A DNA stretch of 64,000 nucleotides from Pseudophaeobacter sp. EL27 (lineage in GTDB: Bacteria; Pseudomonadota; Alphaproteobacteria; Rhodobacterales; Rhodobacteraceae): positions 1 through 64,000 of the forward strand of contig NZ_OMPQ01000013.1 of NCBI RefSeq assembly GCF_900313025.1, given 5' to 3'. A model generated the notes under the pieces. The model had not been told where the DNA came from, searched no databases, and worked only from the letters and a program-made list of their open reading frames with translations. Of this stretch, positions 55,170 through 63,253 are shown in pieces (within the stretch, counting starts at the first letter, position 1; the number at the start of each line of letters is the position of its first letter). Made by a program: the position numbers and the translations under genes.

Positions 55170-55197
55170 TCTACACCCCTGCTCTTTCATTTTTCTC

Positions 55198-55656
55198 TCA
55201 AATTTTCCCGCACTTACCAGTCACAAAGGCAGGCGCAGTTCCATGAGGTCGGTCATCACCAACCCTCAGAAAAACCTTATTCAATGTCAGGTCCAACGAA
55301 GCCTGAAATTTGTAAAACCCGGACATTCCGCGCTCCACCGCTCGAAGGCCGGGCATAGTCCAACGAAATTTGACCTTGTTACCCTCCTCAGAGGTCACAA
55401 CTGCGACAATTGGATTTTTGGAAATGGTCCGCGTCAAAGGCCCCTGCACGCGCACGGTGTTTCGTGCTTCGTTCAGAAAAATATCCAAGGTCCAAGGGTG
55501 CTGTTTGAGCGGTGCGACGATCCGCCTTCCCTGAGCCAAATCGGTCATCTCACATCGAATTTGGGTGTCTTTTGCCATGGCAGGCAGCGCGTGAAAACCA
55601 AAACACATCCCCGTCATGGCGACCAGTGGCACTAGTCTACAAAATCGCAAAATCAA
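55198..55656 (-). CDS. Small secreted two-cysteine protein, tandem paralogue 4
   Basis: This 152-residue protein has a signal peptide ending PAMA. Cys35 (QIRCEM) and Cys149 (TGKC) frame a domain with the same central aromatic position (KFRWTMP) and LDLTLNKVFLRV strand. It is the most distant of the four; paralogy is inferred from spacing and pattern rather than close identity. It is first in the row and divides the group from the sox operon. Confidence 0.65.
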   Translation of the reverse strand: MILRFCRLVPLVAMTGMCFGFHALPAMAKDTQIRCEMTDLAQGRRIVAPLKQHPWTLDIFLNEARNTVRVQGPLTRTISKNPIVAVVTSEEGNKVKFRWTMPGLRAVERGMSGFYKFQASLDLTLNKVFLRVGDDRPHGTAPAFVTGKCGKI

Positions 55657-55724
55657 AACCCGTCACTGCTCTACTCGTCCAATCTGTTACAGCTTCAACA
55701 AATGCAAAAACACAAATGGCAAAC

Positions 55725-55756
55725 GAAAAAATGCCCTCAAAATTGCTTTGAGGGCA
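55725..55756 (-). terminator. Terminator of soxBDAG
   Basis: TGCCCTCAAA and TTTGAGGGCA form a perfect 10-bp stem with a 5-base loop. On the minus strand six T follow. Confidence 0.92.
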
Positions 55757-55804
55757 CCCTAGTTTCACAGTTTTGACAATTCAACCTTAAAAGGAATGCG
55801 CCCC

Positions 55805-56371
55805 TCAGTAAACGTCCACAGAGGATTGTGGATGGGCGGCATTCGACAAGAGATTGAACATATAGGCGCCAACCGAGCGGAAGCAGACCAAGCGGAAGCT
55901 GCCGTCTTCTTCCATCCAGAAAGCCGCTGCCACCTGTGCCGTCCGGCTGCGACGGAAGTCACCTGCAGCAAAGGCTTCGGGTGACAGATCCACCGGAGCG
56001 ATCTTGGCCAGTGTCTCGCGCGCACCTGCGCCCGAGATGCTGAAGTAGGACCGTGCGTCGGACACATTGGCCGCAAGCGCATGTTCACCCGACAGGGCCT
56101 CGGCCAGCGCGGCAGTTTTGGCCACAGCTTCGCCGTAGGGGACCAGCAGCAGCAGCTCATCCGGGGACATCCAGGCCGCAGCGCCGCTCTCAACCACCGA
56201 GACCTTGCCCTGCGCGGGCACCTCGGCGCCGGTGGCCGCCTTGACGGCAGCCCCCAGAACAGATGAGGAAAGATCGCCGCGCAAGGTGATCATCCCCTGC
56301 AGACCAGCGTCCTTGACGGTTGCGATGCCGGTGAACTCGGCGCCATTGGTTGCGGTGACAGGATTAGACAT
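55805..56371 (-). CDS. soxG: Sarcosine oxidase gamma subunit
   Basis: This 188-residue smallest catalytic-complex partner of heterotetrameric sarcosine oxidase resembles a truncated GcvT/folate-binding fold. Signatures are AAWMSPDELLLLVP, VSDARSYFSISG and late FRSVGAYMFNLL. It overlaps soxA by 8 bases (start at 56371), so the two are coupled. It is last in the operon. Confidence 0.93.
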   Translation of the reverse strand: MSNPVTATNGAEFTGIATVKDAGLQGMITLRGDLSSSVLGAAVKAATGAEVPAQGKVSVVESGAAAWMSPDELLLLVPYGEAVAKTAALAEALSGEHALAANVSDARSYFSISGAGARETLAKIAPVDLSPEAFAAGDFRRSRTAQVAAAFWMEEDGSFRLVCFRSVGAYMFNLLSNAAHPQSSVDVY

Positions 56372-59300
56372 TCTGCTTCTCCCCTTCCTTGTCATAGAAG
56401 ACCGGGTCGACGATCTTGGCTTGGTAGATCTTGCCATCGGTTCCGGGGAACTCGATCACCTCGCCCATGCGTTTTGGTCCGTGTTTGACCAGCCCCATGG
56501 CAATGCCACGGCCCAGCGTGGCGGAGTAATAGGTCGAGGTCACCCGGCCGATCACGTTCTGCTGGCCATTGGCATTGATGCCATTGCCACGCGCATAGGC
56601 GCCATCGGGCAGTACTGACCCATCGACGGTTTCCAGACCAACCAGTTTCCAGCGGTCGGGATCGGCCATATGCGAGCGCAGATGGGCGCGTTTGCCAAGG
56701 TAGTCCTCTTTCTTCTTGGACAGGGCCCACTGCAGGTTGAGATCCTGCGGGATCACGGTACCGTCGGTTTCATCACCAATCATGATGAAACCTTTTTCGG
56801 CCCGCAGAATGTGCAGAGTTTCAGTGCCATAGGGCATGACATTGAATTCCTTGCCCGCTTCCATCAGCGCGTCCCAGAAAGCCTGACCTTCGGAGGCCGC
56901 AACTGCGATCTCGTAGGACAGCTCACCCGAGAAGGAGATCCGATAGGCGCGCGCATTGAAGCCGCCGATCTGACCATCACGCCATTCCATGAAGGGCAGC
57001 GCGTCCTTGCTGAGGTCCATGCCGCCACCGGCTTTGTTGTTGAGCTTTTCCAGCACCTTGCGGGCCTTGGGGCCAACAACCGCCACCTGCGCATATTGCT
57101 CGGTCACATTGGCGACATAGACTTTCCAGTCCCACCATTCGGTCTGCAGCCATTCTTCCATGTGACCATGGATGCTTTCGGCACCGCCAGTGGTGGTGTG
57201 GCACAGCCAGGTGTCTTCATCGATGCGGGCAACAACGCCGTCATCAGACAGGAAGCCGTTCTCGGAACACATCAAGCCGTATCGGCATTTGCCAATCTTC
57301 AGGTTCGACATCATGTTGGTATACATCATGTCGAGGAATTTACCTGCATCCGGGCCTTTGACGATCAGCTTACCCAGGGTCGAGGCATCCAGCAGCCCGA
57401 GGTTCTCGCGGGTGTTCTTGACCTCGCGGTTCACCGCGTCATGACGGCTTTCGCCGCTGCGGGTATAGGCAAAGGGACGGCGCCACTGGCCAACCGGCTC
57501 CCAATCCGCGCCATTGGCGTCATTCCAGTCATAGATCGGTGTCTTGCGTACCGGCTGGAAGATCTCACCACGGGCCTCGCCGCCAATCGCCCCCATGGAA
57601 ATGGGGTGGTAGGGTGGACGGAAGGTGGTGGTGCCGACCTGCGGGATTTCCGAGTTCAGACTGTCAGCAAGGATCGCCAGACCGTTGATGTTGCTGAGCT
57701 TGCCCTGATCGGTCGCCATGCCCAGCGTGGTATAGCGCTTGGTATGCTCAACGCTTTCATAGCCTTCGCGGGCCGCCAGCTGCACGTCAGAGACTTTGAC
57801 GTCGTTCTGATAATCGAGCCAGGTCTTCATCCGCAGCTTGATATCTGCCTTGGCAGGCATCAGCCAAACAGGTTCCATCAGGCTCTCGTCTTCGGAAACA
57901 CCTTTTGGGGCCTGTGTGGTTTTGGCAGGGAAGCCAGCAGCCTCGGAGGCCTGCGCACCAGCGGCGGCAGCATCTTCCAGCACCGCAGCCAGCCCCAGGT
58001 TGCCATTGGCCGAGCCACTGGCAATCACAAAGCCTGCGCCATTATCGCCCAGTGGTGGGCGCGCGGGGTCAGGGCGGAAGAAGGCGTTTTCCTTGTCCCA
58101 GTTCAGCTTGCCACCGCAGTGCGACCACAGGTGCACCACCGGGGACCAGCCACCAGACATGGCAACCGCATCGGCTTCGACCTCTTCACGTGCACCACCT
58201 TCGCCATTCTGCGCACAGATCGCCACTTTGGTGACACGCGGGCCATCCTTGACCTTGGCAATGGCGCGGCCGAGCTCAACCCGGATACCTTTTTCGCGCA
58301 CGGCCTCCATCAGAGCACCGCCGCCGGTTTCGCGGGCATCAACGACGCGCACCACTTCGACGCCCGCCTCATGCAGGCACAGCGCTGTGCGATAGGCATC
58401 GTCATTATTGGTGGCAACCACGACCTTTTGGCCAGGGTTCACGCCCCAGTTCACCACATAGTCACGCATCGAGGCCGCCAGCATTACGCCCGGCACATCA
58501 TTGCCAGCAAAGGACAGCGGACGCTCAATGGCTCCGGTAGCGGTGACGATCTGTTTGGCACGGATCCGCCACAACCGGTGGCGCGGACCACCCTGTCCGG
58601 GGACGTGGTCGGTCAGACGCTCATAGCCCAGCACATAGCCGTGGTCATAGACGCCTGAGCTCATGCAGCGATCACGCAGCGTGACGTTTTTCATGCCGCG
58701 CAGCTCTTCCAGGGTCTTTTCAATCCAGACCTCAGGTGCTTCGCCGTCAATTGTGCCGCCATCGACGGGCGCACGACCGCCCCAATGATTGTTCTGCTCC
58801 AGAACCAGCACCTTGGCACCGCTTGCCGCAGCCGCCTTGGCGGATTGCAGACCAGCAACACCGCCACCAACAACAACCACATCGGCAAAGAAGTAGAAGT
58901 GTTCATAGGTGTCGGGGTCTTTCAGCTCTGCCTCAGGGGCGGCGCCCAGACCTGCCGATTTGCGGATGATGGGTTCATAGACGTGCTTCCACAGCGGCCG
59001 TGGGTGGATGAACATCTTGTAGTAGAAACCAGCCGTCAGAAAGCGCGACAGCTTGTTGTTGATCGACAAGACGTCGAATTCCAGGCTGGGCCAGTGGTTC
59101 TGCGAAGCCGCCGACAGCCCCGAAAACAGCTCGGTTGTGGTGGCGCGCTGGTTGGGCTCGTAACGATCCCCGGTGCCCAGCTGCATCAGCGCATTGGGCT
59201 CTTCCGAACCCGCAGCAACAACGCCACGCGGGCGGTGGTATTTGAACGACCGGCCCATCATCACCTGATCATTGGCCAGCAGCGCCGAGGCCAGGCTATC

Positions 59301-59396
59301 ACCGGCATAGCCCTGCATGCGTTTGCCGTTGAAGGTAAAGTCGATCTTTTTGGACCGGTCAATCAGCCGGCCCTGTTTGGCGAGACGCGTGCTCAT
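56364..59396 (-). CDS. soxA: Sarcosine oxidase alpha subunit
   Basis: This 1010-residue large subunit has an N-terminal 2Fe-2S-like domain (MQGYAGDSLASALLAN). The NAD-binding Rossmann domain includes VVVGGGVAGLQSAKAAAAS (about residue 175), followed by a pyridine-redox region. A C-terminal GcvT-like domain (about 600-1000) takes the methylene group to tetrahydrofolate, forming 5,10-methylene-THF. The complex turns sarcosine into glycine. The long open frame opposite (56670-58658) is a shadow. Confidence 0.97.
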   Translation of the reverse strand: MSTRLAKQGRLIDRSKKIDFTFNGKRMQGYAGDSLASALLANDQVMMGRSFKYHRPRGVVAAGSEEPNALMQLGTGDRYEPNQRATTTELFSGLSAASQNHWPSLEFDVLSINNKLSRFLTAGFYYKMFIHPRPLWKHVYEPIIRKSAGLGAAPEAELKDPDTYEHFYFFADVVVVGGGVAGLQSAKAAAASGAKVLVLEQNNHWGGRAPVDGGTIDGEAPEVWIEKTLEELRGMKNVTLRDRCMSSGVYDHGYVLGYERLTDHVPGQGGPRHRLWRIRAKQIVTATGAIERPLSFAGNDVPGVMLAASMRDYVVNWGVNPGQKVVVATNNDDAYRTALCLHEAGVEVVRVVDARETGGGALMEAVREKGIRVELGRAIAKVKDGPRVTKVAICAQNGEGGAREEVEADAVAMSGGWSPVVHLWSHCGGKLNWDKENAFFRPDPARPPLGDNGAGFVIASGSANGNLGLAAVLEDAAAAGAQASEAAGFPAKTTQAPKGVSEDESLMEPVWLMPAKADIKLRMKTWLDYQNDVKVSDVQLAAREGYESVEHTKRYTTLGMATDQGKLSNINGLAILADSLNSEIPQVGTTTFRPPYHPISMGAIGGEARGEIFQPVRKTPIYDWNDANGADWEPVGQWRRPFAYTRSGESRHDAVNREVKNTRENLGLLDASTLGKLIVKGPDAGKFLDMMYTNMMSNLKIGKCRYGLMCSENGFLSDDGVVARIDEDTWLCHTTTGGAESIHGHMEEWLQTEWWDWKVYVANVTEQYAQVAVVGPKARKVLEKLNNKAGGGMDLSKDALPFMEWRDGQIGGFNARAYRISFSGELSYEIAVAASEGQAFWDALMEAGKEFNVMPYGTETLHILRAEKGFIMIGDETDGTVIPQDLNLQWALSKKKEDYLGKRAHLRSHMADPDRWKLVGLETVDGSVLPDGAYARGNGINANGQQNVIGRVTSTYYSATLGRGIAMGLVKHGPKRMGEVIEFPGTDGKIYQAKIVDPVFYDKEGEKQNV

Positions 59397-59442
59397 GTGC
59401 TCAGACCTTTCAAAGTAAAGGCGAAGATTTCAGGGAGGCGGA

Positions 59443-59784
59443 TCATTCGGAAGCATCCGAATACTCGCGCCAGCTCCAACCGGGGCGTTTTGCGGTGATC
59501 TTGTCCTTGATCTCCTGCGGCGGTTCATAGGTCTGCGCCGAGTAGGTGCCAAAGACCTCCATAGTCATGGTGCAGCGCGCGGCATGGAACCACTTGCCGC
59601 AGCCATTGGCATGGCGCCAGCGTTCAAAATGCACACCCTTGGGGTTTTCGCGCATGAACAGATAATCATGAAACTCGTCATCATTTGAACCAGGGCCATA
59701 GCGCTTCAGATGCGCTTCGCCACCAGCGGAGAGTTCAGTTTCTTCGGCTTTGACGCCGCAATAGGGGCATTCAAGGATCAGCAT
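59443..59784 (-). CDS. soxD: Sarcosine oxidase delta subunit
   Basis: This 113-residue zinc-binding subunit has ligands visible as ILECPYCGVK at the start and a late HANGCGKWFHAARC. It is the standard delta subunit that stabilises the complex. It lies 34 bases after soxB and 46 bases before soxA. Confidence 0.95.
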   Translation of the reverse strand: MLILECPYCGVKAEETELSAGGEAHLKRYGPGSNDDEFHDYLFMRENPKGVHFERWRHANGCGKWFHAARCTMTMEVFGTYSAQTYEPPQEIKDKITAKRPGWSWREYSDASE

Positions 59785-59817
59785 GGTGCTTGCTCCGTAA
59801 TGTTGAATTTTGCGGCG

Positions 59818-61062
59818 TTAGTGCGCCACACCAGCGGCGACGCTCTCGTCGATGAACTTGCCTTCTTTGAAGCGATCGATCGTGAACTCTTCGGTCAGCG
59901 GCGAATGGCCTGTGGCCATCAGCTCTGCCATGGCCCAGCCGGATCCCGGGATCGACTTAAAGCCACCGGTGCCCCAACCACAGTTGATAAAGCAGTTGCC
60001 CACAGGCGTCTTGGAGATCAGCGGCGAGCGGTCACCGGTCACATCCACAATACCGCCCCACTGGCGCAGCATCTTCAGGCGGCTGACCATAGGGAAGGTC
60101 TCAACCAGTGCGCGCACGGTTTCCTCGATATGATGGAAAGAGCCACGCTGGGTGTAGTTGTTGGCCGCATCCGTGCCGCCACCAATCACCATCTCGCCCT
60201 TGTCAGATTGGGACATATAGCCGTGTACGGTATTGGCCATCACCACCACATCCATGCAGGGTTTGATCGGCTCTGACACCAGCGCCTGCAGCGCCACAGA
60301 TTCCATTGGCAGGCGGAAGCCAGCCATTTCAGACAGATGCGAGGCATTGCCTGCAACCAACATACCCATCTTGTCGCAATCAATCGGACCTTTGGAGGTC
60401 TCAACACCCGCAACGCGGCCGTTTTCAACCCGCACACCGGTGACTTCGCATTTCTGGATGATGTCCATGCCCATGTCGGAACAGGCACGCGCGTAACCCC
60501 AGGCCACGGCATCGTGACGGGCGGTGCCGCCGCGTTCCTGCCACAACCCGCCCAAGACAGGGTAGCGCGGACCATGCAGGTTGATGATCGGCACGATCTC
60601 TTTCACCCGCTCGGGGCTGATCCATTCGGTCTGCACACCCTGCAAAGCATTGGCATGGGCGGTCCGCTTGTAGCCGCGGATCTCATGCTCGGTCTGCGCC
60701 AGCATGATGACGCCACGGGGGCTGAACATCACGTTGTAGTTCAGATCCTGAGACATGGTCTCATAGAGGCTGCGGGCCTTTTCATAGATCGCAGCCGAAG
60801 GATCCTGCAGATAGTTCGAGCGAATAATGGTGGTGTTACGACCGGTATTACCGCCGCCCAACCAGCCTTTTTCGATAATCGCGACATTGGTAATGCCGTA
60901 ATTCTTGCCAAGGTAATAGGCGGTGGCCAGACCATGGCCGCCAGCCCCCACGATGATCACATCGTAATGGCGTTTCGGTTCCGGCGAGCGCCATGCGCGC
61001 TCCCATCCGGTATGATAGCGCAGGGCTTCCCGCGCGACAGCAAAGGCTGAATAGCGTTTCAT
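59818..61062 (-). CDS. soxB: Sarcosine oxidase beta subunit
   Basis: This 414-residue flavoprotein subunit carries out sarcosine oxidation. FAD-binding VIIVGAGGHGLATAYYLG (about residues 35-52) is followed by GNTGRNTTIIRSNYL. The histidine in GGTARHDAVAWGYAR is the family's covalent FMN attachment site. The late NCGWGTGGFKSIPGSGW is conserved around the active site. It is first in soxBDAG; upstream lies a region with possible operator repeats. Confidence 0.97.
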   Translation of the reverse strand: MKRYSAFAVAREALRYHTGWERAWRSPEPKRHYDVIIVGAGGHGLATAYYLGKNYGITNVAIIEKGWLGGGNTGRNTTIIRSNYLQDPSAAIYEKARSLYETMSQDLNYNVMFSPRGVIMLAQTEHEIRGYKRTAHANALQGVQTEWISPERVKEIVPIINLHGPRYPVLGGLWQERGGTARHDAVAWGYARACSDMGMDIIQKCEVTGVRVENGRVAGVETSKGPIDCDKMGMLVAGNASHLSEMAGFRLPMESVALQALVSEPIKPCMDVVVMANTVHGYMSQSDKGEMVIGGGTDAANNYTQRGSFHHIEETVRALVETFPMVSRLKMLRQWGGIVDVTGDRSPLISKTPVGNCFINCGWGTGGFKSIPGSGWAMAELMATGHSPLTEEFTIDRFKEGKFIDESVAAGVAH

Positions 61063-61106
61063 GGGCGAATCCGATTGGTTCGAGACTGTTTACAAGATGC
61101 CTTAGA

Positions 61107-61156
61107 GGCACCTGCAAGCGGTGCCGTTTATCGTCGCATTTTTGCACTCTTGCGAC
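61107..61156 (-). promoter_or_regulatory. Repeats upstream of soxB, candidate leader or operator
   Basis: Two inverted repeats lie 45-95 bases upstream of soxB: GGCACC/GGTGCC with a 7-base spacer (61107-61125) and GTCGCA/TGCGAC with a 12-base spacer (61133-61156). The second suits an AraC/GlxA-type activator, common for sarcosine genes, but no regulator is adjacent. Confidence 0.35.
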
Positions 61157-61291
61157 ATGCGGCCAATCAGGCCCTGGCGGGACAGGAGCGCGCAGCCATC
61201 CAGTTAGGTCTTTTTTCCTGTGTCTCGCATCTATAGATGGGGTCTAGTGGCGACCCTGCCCAAGACATGAGACCTATGAGGCTGCGTAACT

Positions 61292-62539
61292 ATGGTATTC
61301 TGGATCCTGATTTCCTTTGTGGCTCTGGCAATGACCACCCTGTTGGGGCTTGTCCTGTTGCGCGCCCACAGCGTCGGAGAGCCCCCAGCCGCCTATGATC
61401 TGCGGGTCTATCGCCAGCAATTGAGCGATGTCGACAAGGATCTGCTGCGCGGTGTGATCAATGAATCCGATGCCCAGCGTGTGCGCACCGAGATCTCGCG
61501 CCGCATTCTGGCCGCTGACGCCCAGTTGCAAAAGCAAAGCACTGGCAACACCCAGCCCAAAGGGTTTAGCCGCCTGACGGTCTTGCTAACCGCAGCCCTG
61601 CTGATCGGTGGTACTCTAGCAACCTATGCCGTGCTTGGCGCACCTGGTTATGTCGATATGGGACTTGCCTCGCGCATCGAGGCTGCAGACCAGTATGCTC
61701 AGTCCCGCCCCAATCAGGCCGAGGCCGAGAGCAAAGTTCCAGCTTTGCCCAGCCCTGATCTGGAGCCCGGCTACGAAGAGCTGGTGGCGCAACTGCGCCA
61801 AACCGCAGGGGAGCGACCTGATGACGCCCAGGGTCAGGCGCTTTTGGCACAGCACGAGGCTAACCTCGGCAATTTTGTCGCCGCCTATCAGGCAAAAGAG
61901 AATTACATCCGCATCATGAGCGGCGATATAGTGGCTCAGGATTTCGGTGAGCAGGCAGAACTGATGATCATGGCCGCTGGCGGATATGTCTCCCCCGAGG
62001 CCGAAGAACTGCTGGATGGCACCCTCACGCTGGATCCCCGCAATGGTCCCGCCCGGTATTACTACGGTTTGCTGCAGGGGCAACTCAACCGTCCCGACAT
62101 TGCCTTCAAGGTCTGGGCTGATACCCTGCGTCAGGGGCCCAAAGGTGCGCCCTGGATCAACGGCATCGAGGCGCAGATCGCAGAAATGGCCTTCCGCGCT
62201 GGCGTCGATTACACCCCCATTGCCCCGCCTGCGGCCCCAGGCGCCGCCGCTCCTGCCCTTGCCGGTCCCAGCGCCGAAGACCTGTCGGCAGCGCAGGAAT
62301 TGACTGTCGATGAGCGCCAGGAAATGATCCGGGGCATGGTCTCACGCCTGTCCGATCGCCTGGCCACCGAAGGCGGCTCGGCGCCGGAATGGGCACAGCT
62401 GATTGGTGCTCTGGGCGTTCTGGGTGAACGGGACCGGGCCCAGGCCATCTATACCGAGGCCAAAACCCGTTTCTCGACAGATGCAGAGGCTCTGGCGGGT
62501 CTTGAAGCCGCTGCAAAACAGGCAGGGTTAACGCCATGA
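61292..62539 (+). CDS. ccmI: Cytochrome c biogenesis protein CcmI
   Basis: This 415-residue protein has an N-terminal helix (1-23), a cytosolic loop with DLRVYRQQLSDVDKDLLRG and ISRRIL, and a second helix (about 95-115). A periplasmic TPR domain (about 170-280, with EANLGNFVAAYQAKENY) follows. CcmI chaperones apocytochrome c to CcmFH. It is separated by 35 kb from the ccmABCDG genes and overlaps ruvX by 4 bases. Confidence 0.94.
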   Translation: MVFWILISFVALAMTTLLGLVLLRAHSVGEPPAAYDLRVYRQQLSDVDKDLLRGVINESDAQRVRTEISRRILAADAQLQKQSTGNTQPKGFSRLTVLLTAALLIGGTLATYAVLGAPGYVDMGLASRIEAADQYAQSRPNQAEAESKVPALPSPDLEPGYEELVAQLRQTAGERPDDAQGQALLAQHEANLGNFVAAYQAKENYIRIMSGDIVAQDFGEQAELMIMAAGGYVSPEAEELLDGTLTLDPRNGPARYYYGLLQGQLNRPDIAFKVWADTLRQGPKGAPWINGIEAQIAEMAFRAGVDYTPIAPPAAPGAAAPALAGPSAEDLSAAQELTVDERQEMIRGMVSRLSDRLATEGGSAPEWAQLIGALGVLGERDRAQAIYTEAKTRFSTDAEALAGLEAAAKQAGLTP

Positions 62540-63009
62540 TCTATGAAGATTTCGAGGAATTCGCAAAAGCAGCCCCCGGCTTTACCGCGCTTGCGGGTCT
62601 GGACTTTGGCGACAAAACCGTTGGCGTTGCGATCTCGGACCGAATGGGGACGGTTGCGACTCCGCTGGAAACCATCCGGCGCAAGAAATTCACGCTGGAT
62701 GCCGAACATCTGTTTGAGATCGTCAAGAAGCGCGAGGTCGGCGGGCTGGTGCTTGGGCTGCCGCGCAATATGGACGGCTCCGAGGGGCCGCGCTGTCAGA
62801 AAACCCGCGCCTTTGCCCGCAACCTGTCCCGCCTGACAGAGCTGCCTATCGGGTTTTGGGACGAACGTCTCAGCACCGTGGCCGCTGAAAGAGCGCTATT
62901 AGAGGCAGATACGTCACGCAAACGTCGCGCAGAGGTTATCGATCATGTGGCGGCTTCCTATATCCTGCAGGGAGCACTTGACCGTATGAGGCACCTGAAG
63001 AATGACTAA
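62536..63009 (+). CDS. ruvX: Holliday junction resolvase-like RuvX
   Basis: This 157-residue RNase H-fold protein (YqgF) has the conserved acidic residues in AGLDFGDKTVGVAISD and late RAEVIDHVAASYIL. The FWDERLSTV segment is the family hallmark. YqgF also processes pre-16S rRNA. It starts within the ccmI stop (ATGA) and ends overlapping the DUF1289 gene by 8 bases. Confidence 0.93.
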   Translation: MIYEDFEEFAKAAPGFTALAGLDFGDKTVGVAISDRMGTVATPLETIRRKKFTLDAEHLFEIVKKREVGGLVLGLPRNMDGSEGPRCQKTRAFARNLSRLTELPIGFWDERLSTVAAERALLEADTSRKRRAEVIDHVAASYILQGALDRMRHLKND

Positions 63010-63244
63010 GAGCGACGGCAAAGAGGTTTGGCAGCGGGATGAGATCCAATCTCCCTGCATCAACATATGCGTGGTCCACCCCGAGGCCCGCATCTGCACT
63101 GGCTGCTATCGCTCGATTGATGAGATCACCAGCTGGTCAAAGATGAGCAACGCGGAACGCGCTGATGTCATGGCAGACCTGCCGGGCCGCGCAGGCAACC
63201 TGACCAAACGACGCGGTGGTCGCTCCGCCCGGCTCAAACGCTGA
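63002..63244 (+). CDS. DUF1289 small cysteine protein
   Basis: This 80-residue cytosolic protein has the DUF1289 pattern SPCINICVVHPEARICTGC followed by YRSIDEITSW. Four cysteines could bind a metal (inferred). The tail is Arg/Lys-rich. It overlaps ruvX, so it belongs to the ccmI-ruvX transcript. Function is unknown. Confidence 0.88.
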   Translation: MTKSDGKEVWQRDEIQSPCINICVVHPEARICTGCYRSIDEITSWSKMSNAERADVMADLPGRAGNLTKRRGGRSARLKR

Positions 63245-63253
63245 TCACCCCCG

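Noticed and set aside
56670-58658. 662-residue plus-strand open frame opposite soxA
   Set aside because: Shadow of soxA; no family pattern in the translation, while soxA has full domain support.
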